In this document: one piece after another, positions 57,388 through 64,000 of the stretch | How the letters are laid out: each line of letters opens with the position of its first letter | Numbering within the stretch: the first letter of the stretch is position 1 | Source of the DNA: Eutypa lata | Taxonomy: Eukaryota; Ascomycota; Sordariomycetes; Xylariales; Diatrypaceae | Assembly: GCA_022661535.1 (NCBI GenBank) | Contig: JAKULF010000008.1 | Span: 2,480,001-2,544,000, forward strand | Length of the DNA stretch: 64,000 nt | Reading direction: 5' to 3' | Position numbers and translations under genes: made by a program | The notes under the pieces: generated by a model | Databases searched by the model: none | What the model was told of the DNA's origin: nothing | What the model saw: the letters and a program-made list of their open reading frames with translations, nothing else

Positions 57388-59091
57388 GTTCTCCGGTTCT
57401 AGCCTGTGGGGTACTCTAATCGGTGTTTAAAGATGAGCGTCTAATGGATGCCAATTCGATTGAGTATTAACAGTCCTGGAGGAAGAGCCAGGTGGTAAAT
57501 ATTCAATAGAACCTACATACAATACGAAGTATGGCAGCTAATAGTGTAGGACGTGGTCGTCTTGATAATTGCCAATTGGGGAAAGCATGAGGCAGCCAAT
57601 AGGGTCTCTCAATCAGTATGTCCCTGATAAGGTGCAGATACTCTGGACAAGTTATGCACTCCACCCAAGATCGGATTTATCACGTATATAAATAGATGTT
57701 CGTCTTTGGATTGCACAGTTAGTTTGATATTCTGATTTCACAACGGAATCAACCGGAAGAGGGATGCGTACGACTTGTCTCGGACTTCCTATTCTTCCTC
57801 TTCTTCAGGACCCCGCCGTATGTATGTAGTAGATATTTCTAACTTTCTTGGCTACTTATATGGACTACCTACTTAGCGGTGACGTTTTCAGAGGGCGGTT
57901 GCACTGCGTAATTACCTAAGATGTTGGCTTGGCATGTATACTTCTATATTAGGTAATGCTTGGCCTAAAACTTTATTGTCACGATCCTTTTGGCCCATTT
58001 TTATTGCATGTTAGAGAGGGAATCACGTTATTATAGTGAGATTCCACGATATCTAATCTAGATCGGTACCCATATTCTATACAAAACTGGCCACCGAAAC
58101 AAATAATTAGATCGACACGGTAAAAGTGTGGGTTCTTACAAGAATCTGTAAGAGATGCATAAAGTTATCATCGCTAAAGATCATACCTATTCTCTATGTC
58201 TAGATGCCCTCATCATTAGAGTCTCTAAGTCTTTATTTCGCCTCGAGTTCCAGTTGCCCTAGGTGAATAGGGTCCTGCAAAGTAGGTTCTTTTCAATCTC
58301 ACATATATGAGGTGTTAGGTAGGTAACAGTTGGCATGAAGACCCACTTCCCCCTTTTTGACTGTTTATAGTCTCTCTTACTTACCCCCGCCACTCGTGAT
58401 ATCACGAATGATATCTCCTCAACTACAGACATGGATATTATTATCTTACTAAGGGTCTTTGATTTCACAACATCTGTTATTTCGAAGATTATAACTATGA
58501 TTATCTCCTACAATTTCTCTATGCAACTGTAAAAGGAAATTCATAGTGACATTAGGCGTCTTCATAGATCAAGCAACCATTCCCAGCTCTCCTTAAACTA
58601 ACCACGGCTTTCGGTATATGAGACCTTGAATCCTCAGTAAAGTTGGTGTTTTTAGCTTTTAATGTTGTTCATAGTCAATTCCTCTTATTATTTAGCCTTG
58701 GCCAGTACTGAGTGAATAAATCTTGCAGTATAGGCCCAATAGAAAGAAGTCTTGGACAGCGAATGAGGTCGGCAATCTGCTCTGCCAAGTGGCTGTGAAA
58801 AATTAAAAAGGGCCTCATCCTGCCAGTCTGATGCAACCTTATTCTCACAGAGCGGTCTCTGATTCGGCGAAGACTTCACTTCAGCCCCCACCTTTATATG
58901 CTGTTGGTTCCATGCCGTTACTTAAATGACGCTAAGCTTCGAGTTGTCTTCCGACGCTCTTTTGGTAATATGTGACCTTTCACAAGACAAATTCCCCAAG
59001 CGTCCGTGAGGGGTATCACTTGCAATCAGACAGCTTCTAGATGCGCTTCATAAATAACTTTCTACTCAAATTGTGTAGAATCTGGGACACA
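57388..59091. promoter_or_regulatory. Divergent intergenic region
   Basis: About 1.7 kb between divergent starts of the cyclodeaminase-like and NLR genes. Open frames are short and motif-free. Confidence 0.4.
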
Positions 59092-62000
59092 ATGGACCCC
59101 TTCTCAGCTCTTAGTATCTCTACTAGCGCAATCCAGATCATCGACTTCGGCTCAAAAATTATTCGAGGAGTCTATAATATCTACAAGAAAGGATCTGTTG
59201 AATGCACTGACAACCTTTTGTCGGACAGCGACGGCCTTAAGAATTTAACCAAAAACCTTAGGACGGCTCTAAACGCCCACGAGTTGTTCACAGATTTAGC
59301 AGATGATGAGCGCGTCAGTTACGCTGTTGTTCCTCTAGATCTGAAGAATGTGGCAGCTAATTAGATAATTCTCTCCGACAGAAACTCTTTGATGTCGCTG
59401 AAGAGTGTAGCGGCGTTGCTGAAGAGCTTATCGCCTTTCTGGAAGAACTGGACCTGAAAGGGCGAGGGAGCTTGCTAAAGAGTGTACGCCAGGCTCTCAC
59501 TTCCGCTTTGAAGAGCAGACATGTCAATCAGATCAAAGAGCGACTCGAGGCTTACAGAAACGAACTTGTACTCCGTATCGTGGTCTCATTAAAGATACAC
59601 CACAAACTAGACGGTGCACGACAAGATGAACGGTTTGCGGCACTAGATAGCGGGACAAGACAGCTTGCGGAAGGTCTCCTTGATAACAGGAACTTTTTCA
59701 CCACTGGTATTTCCCAGGCGGAGACCGCCATTCTCAGCAAGCTTGACGAACAGAACGCGAGCACACAAAAACTCCATGAAGAGACCGTCGCCGCAATTGC
59801 CACTTTGCAGCACTGCTTATCCAACAATGGCCCAGCAAACGATGTTCTGTTCAAGTCGCTGCCCACTCAACTTCAACCTTCGGCCCTCGTCGAGTTGAGA
59901 GATATCCAAAACAAAGTTCTTGATTTCCTATGGTTCCAAGACATCCACTCCCGAGACCATGCACTGGGATCGCCATTTGGGCACACCTTCTCTTGGATAT
60001 TTGACCATGATGAATCCGAAGAGCAACGCTGGGATGATTTAACTGCTTGGCTGGAAAGGGAGAACGGATGTTACTGGATAAGCGGAAAGGCGGGCTCGGG
60101 AAAATCAACTTTGATGAAGTATGTCTCGAACCACCCGAAAACTAGGGAGTATCTCGCGACATGGGCTGGCGACGAGACGCTTGTCCTCTCAAGCTTCTTC
60201 TTTTGGTACTCCGGCAGCGCCTTGCAGAAATCACAACAAGGTCTTTTGAGGTCAATCCTATACCTGACCCTGAGCGAGTTTCCGGAGCTGATACCCATTG
60301 TCTTCCCTATGCAATGCCGTGTGTTCGCCCGAGGGAGAGTAAAAGTAGCCGAGCCGAGTTTGTCGGAGCTAAGGGAAGCTCTTGTCATACTTGTCACGCA
60401 GCAGGTTATGCCGCTCAAGATGTGCTTCTTCATTGACGGCATCGATGAATACGACGGTGATGTTGCAGACCTAGCGGATCTGTTGCGAGACATTTCTTCA
60501 GATCAAATCAAGCTAGTATGTTCAAGTCGGCCAACAGCGCCCTGCATTTCCGCCTTCGCCGATTTTCCTGGCTTGAAGCTAGAATCACTTACAAGGCAAG
60601 ATATTAATGATTACGTTTTTGAGAATCTCCTCTCTAAAAAGATGATTCAGCTATCACAACGGAACAGCAGTATATCGATCCATTCCTTGGCCTACGATAT
60701 CGTGTATAAAGCGTCTGGTGTCTTCCTCTGGGTAGCCCTGGTGACAAAAAGTCTAATGAACGGCTTCCAAAACCTGGACACATTAGACGATCTTAAACTA
60801 AGATTGGACGAGCTACCCTCGGATATCGAGCAGCTCTATATGCATATGTTGAAGCGAATGGAGCCGGTATATCGCCTACATGCCGGGCGTCTCCTTCAGA
60901 TCATGTACCACCACAGCCAGCCTCCTAATCGATTGTCTATGACGACTCTTCAGATGGCCTTTGCGAACGAAGATAATCCGGATGCCGCTATTGATGCACA
61001 TATTGGAGAGTTGGAGCCCTCTAACATCATTGATAGATGCACTAGGCTCGAAGCACAGATTCGTAACTGCTGCTGTGGGTTGTTGGAGGTAATACCTGCG
61101 ATTGCTGCTGAGAAAAGACTAACGCCTCGACACCTCCAATTTGACAGAAACAAGTCCGATGTATTCAAAGTTTACTTTTCGCATAAATCGGTCCTAGATT
61201 TCCTTCGGAACCCTGATATTTGGAGTCAACTCACCTCTACGGCGGGAGGGGACTTTAATCCCTATATTAGCCTAGCAAGCTCGTATCTAAGATGCATCAA
61301 GATGCTTCCGGTTGAGAAGGATGGGCATCACGAAGGCAAGATTTGGCATTATCTTCTTATAGCATTGAATTACTGCTTTTTGGCAGAAGGTTTCATAGGC
61401 TATGGCCAAATCGAGCTCATCGAAGAATTAGACGCTGTTATGGACTGGCATTGGCGTGCCCGCGGGAGGTGGCACCCACTATACGCCAACCTTGATGCAT
61501 TTCACTGGTCTGTTTTTATTCCATCTGAAATGGAATCAGGTTGGCATTCAAACGGGGCCGCTTACGATTCTATGTTCACCGTTGCCTGTCGTTTTGGGCT
61601 GAAGTCTTACGTCGAGAATGTGATCGACGAGGATATGACCTTGGCGGGTTTGCAGAGAATGCGTACAGATTCTTCGCATAAGGCCAGCGCAAGGCTCCAG
61701 GCTGCATTGAACATAGTAGTGCGGACCCTTGACCTCTGCGATACCATACCAGGCCTATGGAAGGGGCAGATCGCGATACTGAAACTCAGCTTGGAAAGGG
61801 GTGCAGACCCAAACGCGCCATTCTTTGAAGGTATTTCTGCCTGGGTTACGATCTTAAGTTTAATCCGCCCGGTCGATGTCGCCACCGCTGAGACGTGGGC
61901 AGTGGTCGTGGAGGTCCAATTACGGCATGGTGCCGACCCGAACGCCGAAATTCCTGCCTCTGGGAGAGTAGCGCACTGGGAAACAGAGATTCAGGGGTTT

Positions 62001-62162
62001 TACTCACCTCTCTGGTATATCCGCCACTGTTTTTCACAAAGACTAGGTTATACTAAGACTAAGACTGAAGAGAGGCGCCTTCGAAAGATAGGGAACAGGC
62101 TTCAAGCACAGCTCCTAGCGTTGGGCGCGGAGGAATTCAGACGGGAACCACACAAAATGTAA
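59092..62162 (+). CDS. NACHT-type fungal NLR (STAND) with short ankyrin-like C-terminus
   Basis: Two exons, 59092-59313 and 59382-62162 (1000 residues). The intron (GTCAGT donor, GCTAAT branch, CGACAG acceptor) removes an in-frame UAG and joins DDER to KLFDVAEECSGV. The N-terminus DPFSALSISTSAIQIIDFG is the usual helical domain of fungal NLRs. The NACHT core has Walker A GKAGSGKST (about residues 308-316) and Walker B MCFFIDGIDEYDG (about 420-432), with SSRP as sensor. KVYFSHKSVLDFLRNPDIW marks the conserved segment behind NACHT. Only two ankyrin-like remnants (LERGADPNAPF, LRHGADPNAEI, about 878 and 920) occur at the end. Such proteins act in non-self recognition and regulated cell death; no partner gene with a matching effector domain is adjacent. 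The ATG at 59041 is less typical than 59092. Confidence 0.87.
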
Positions 62163-62936
62163 GATGGCCAAGGGGAATATATGTTAGGGATTAACAATAA
62201 ATAGCAGTATTATCCGTTATCCCATGCTTTAGTCGATACCAAAGGTTGCTGTCTTCGTTGCCAGTGGCGGCTTCTAGTACAGTTTAGTCTTGGAATTTGA
62301 CATTACATTCACCTATTTCGTCAAATAAGAAAGTCCCATAGTTTGTTCATCTTTCTGTAAGGTTTATGAGCCAAATCTCAGAACCAATGAACTAGTAACA
62401 TTCAAGTAGACATATCTCCTATTCTACCGCTACCGATATCCAAAATCTTTTTGTAGACTCCGCCGTCGCCAGTACCTGGCCAGTTCGGCACATACATACA
62501 AATATACATACATACTGCGAAGCGTATAACTAACGGTGCCGTCTTCCCGTGATGCAGTACTCCCATATATATATAACCCCATACTAGGGCTACTAATGTA
62601 AGTAGATATATATATTTTTGCGGACCGGTCGATAACCCCTGACCCCGCTTGCTAGTTGAAGCAGTGGATATGTACTAGCGATAGGTAAGGTCATGTAGAC
62701 CGCCTATTATCCAAGTCGGCCTGTCATGACCTCGCACCTCGCGCTACATACATATGTAGCAAGTAGTAGACGCACTAGTAGGACGTGCCGAAGCTACCGA
62801 GTAAGCCCATGCGGGCCGGTCCTGTGGGTAGACAGGTGTGTAGGCTGGACACGCACACATGCATACATGGAGGTAGGCACGCACACACGCACGTACGAAC
62901 ATGTGAAAATTATACGCCGAAAAAAACGCGAATTTC
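62163..62936. other. Convergent intergenic region
   Basis: About 770 bp between NLR and carbonic anhydrase 3' ends, with short dinucleotide runs (AT, CA/CG-rich near 62840-62900). No gene. Confidence 0.45.
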
Positions 62937-63609
62937 TCAAAAGGCCTGCATGCCAGCGGCCCCATCGCCCCTGAAGACGAGCTGGGCGTGGCGACCCCTG
63001 ACGACGCCACTCTCGGCACTACCAGGGCCATTGCCGTTGGTACCATTGACGCCATTGGTACCACCGCCTTTCTTCTTCGCCTTGGTAGTGCCGAGCCCGA
63101 GGTCGCGAATGCGGCCCGAGCCAATATCGAAGAGGGTGCCGTGGACCTGGAGGCCCCTCTGCTCGATGGCGTCGCGCACGGCCGCGTTGGCCATGAGCAC
63201 CGCGACGCCGCTCTGGACGTTGAGCTCGGCGAGGCGGAGGGCAGCGCGATGGCTCTTATCGTCGTCGTCGTCGCCGTTCAGGTCGTCGAGCTCCTCGCGG
63301 TGCGCGTCGCGCAGCGCCTTCAGGGGCACGAGCCAGGTGTCGAGCACGCCGCCGACGCGGACGTCGCCGAGGGCGGCGATGGCGCCGCCGCACCCGGAGT
63401 GCCCGCACAGCACCACGTGCTTGACCCGCAGGTGCACGACGGCGTACTCGATGACCGCCGCGGTGTTGATGTCGGTCGGCGACACGATGTTGGCGATGTT
63501 GCGGTGGACGAAGACGTCGCCCGGCTGCAGGCCCAGGATCGTCGTCTCGGGGCAGCGCGAGTCGGAGCAGCCGAGCCAGACTGTGTTGATCATCGTGTCA
63601 GTTCTATTC
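62937..63609 (-). CDS. Beta-carbonic anhydrase, 5' end not resolved
   Basis: At least 219 residues. Zinc ligands are present: GCSDSRC near the start (Cys and Asp) and CGHSGCGG (His and Cys), with DVFVHRNIANIV and NTAAVIEYAVVHLRVKHVV between them as in plant-type beta enzymes. The enzyme hydrates CO2 to bicarbonate. The ATG at 63593 begins only five residues before the first zinc motif, while family members normally have 40 or more residues there. An acceptor (AGAATAG, about 63610) immediately upstream opens the frame ACT GAC ACG ATG, so a 5' exon is expected upstream, perhaps beyond the window. The C-terminal half has two low-complexity insertions (Asp-rich and KKKGGGTNG). A cytosolic or mitochondrial location cannot be judged without the missing start. 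Confidence 0.88.
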
Positions 63610-64000
63610 TAAAAAAAACATGTTTCCGCTTTTTATCTTTGTATTAAAACCATCATAATGAAACCAACAGTATTATCCTCATAGTAATGTCGCGTTGCGG
63701 TGAGGAAGGGTGTAATGGCAATGCGCTGTGTTGTTGCCGTCGTGCCCCATTTTGTTTTGTGGCTGCGTTCGCGTATTCGCGCTTTCGCGCTCACAACACC
63801 ACAGGATAGCCATCACGGCCATTTGATTGTGGTTTATTGGAGGCAGGCAGCGCACAGTCCAGCACGGGCAGCAACAGCGCCTCCAGCGGAAACTGATTCG
63901 TTCGTATCGCCGACGCCAAGCCCACGTGCCAAAACAAATGAAAGCCTTATCCCAATCCATGTTTGTGTTGAGACGTTGCCAAGGCGGAGCGTAGGGGTAC
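63610..64000. other. Probable intron and 5' region of the carbonic anhydrase
   Basis: Contains no ORF that I can join with confidence. The 63679-63960 minus frame (start ATGGATTGGGATAAGG) has no carbonic-anhydrase features. Confidence 0.35.

Noticed and set aside
59318..59364. Alternative 47-nt intron in the NLR gene (GTTACG to ATTAG)
   Set aside because: Keeps frame but has a weak donor and no usable branch; the GTCAGT..CGACAG intron (59314-59381) is better in every respect.
1..64000. CRISPR array, intact transposase or reverse-transcriptase genes, secondary-metabolite backbone genes
   Set aside because: None seen on either strand.

Overview
The window is nuclear DNA of a filamentous ascomycete. 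Short introns (about 45-180 nt) carry GTANGT-type donors, CTAAC or CTGAC branch sites and YAG acceptors. Other fungal marks are a dispersed 5S rRNA gene, a fungal NLR, a BIM1-like cell-surface protein, BUD22, a fungal amidoligase and an AT-only block of the kind left by RIP. The protein set and the two spliceosomal twin introns (stwintrons) suggest Sordariomycetes, perhaps Xylariales; that placement is inference.

Layout: 0-11 kb holds a truncated aminoglycoside-phosphotransferase-like gene (-), an amidoligase (+), a CYP52-like P450 (-), a membrane-anchored SAM-methyltransferase-like protein (+) and an oxoglutarate/malate-type mitochondrial carrier (-). 10.7-14.3 kb is gene-poor. 14.3-25.8 kb holds an SDR with a stwintron (-), BUD22 (+), a long F-box-like gene whose frame is broken by one UAG inside a hairpin loop (-), and a ten-exon oxodicarboxylate carrier with a second stwintron (-). 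27.8-36 kb holds an ankyrin/RCC1/BTB protein (+), a 5S rRNA gene (+) and a decayed gene (+). 36.4-45.3 kb holds a BIM1-like protein (-), a GPI-type secreted protein (+), a Sar1 paralog (+), a PAQR receptor (-) and an atypical SLC25 protein (+). 46.15-48.5 kb is almost pure A+T with tandem and inverted repeats. 49-64 kb holds pyrroline-5-carboxylate reductase (+), a kinase-like protein (+), a peroxisomal thiolase (+), an ornithine-cyclodeaminase/mu-crystallin protein (-), a NACHT NLR (+) and a beta-carbonic anhydrase (-).

The genes do not form a biosynthetic cluster. They are mostly housekeeping metabolism and transport (three SLC25 proteins, thiolase, P5C reductase, P450), ribosome biogenesis (BUD22) and secretion (Sar1-like), with accessory genes between them. 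I rebuilt most multi-exon models from splice signals; unless stated otherwise in an entry, the summed exon length of each model is divisible by three.

The most interesting signals are at RNA level: (1) two [D1,2] stwintrons in unrelated genes, each rebuilding a GTACGT donor after removal of an internal intron; (2) an in-frame UAG whose A is the first loop base of a 7-bp G/C-rich hairpin, followed by 426 open codons, which looks like a UAG-to-UGG A-to-I editing site of the Sordariomycete type. Both can be tested directly with RNA-seq.
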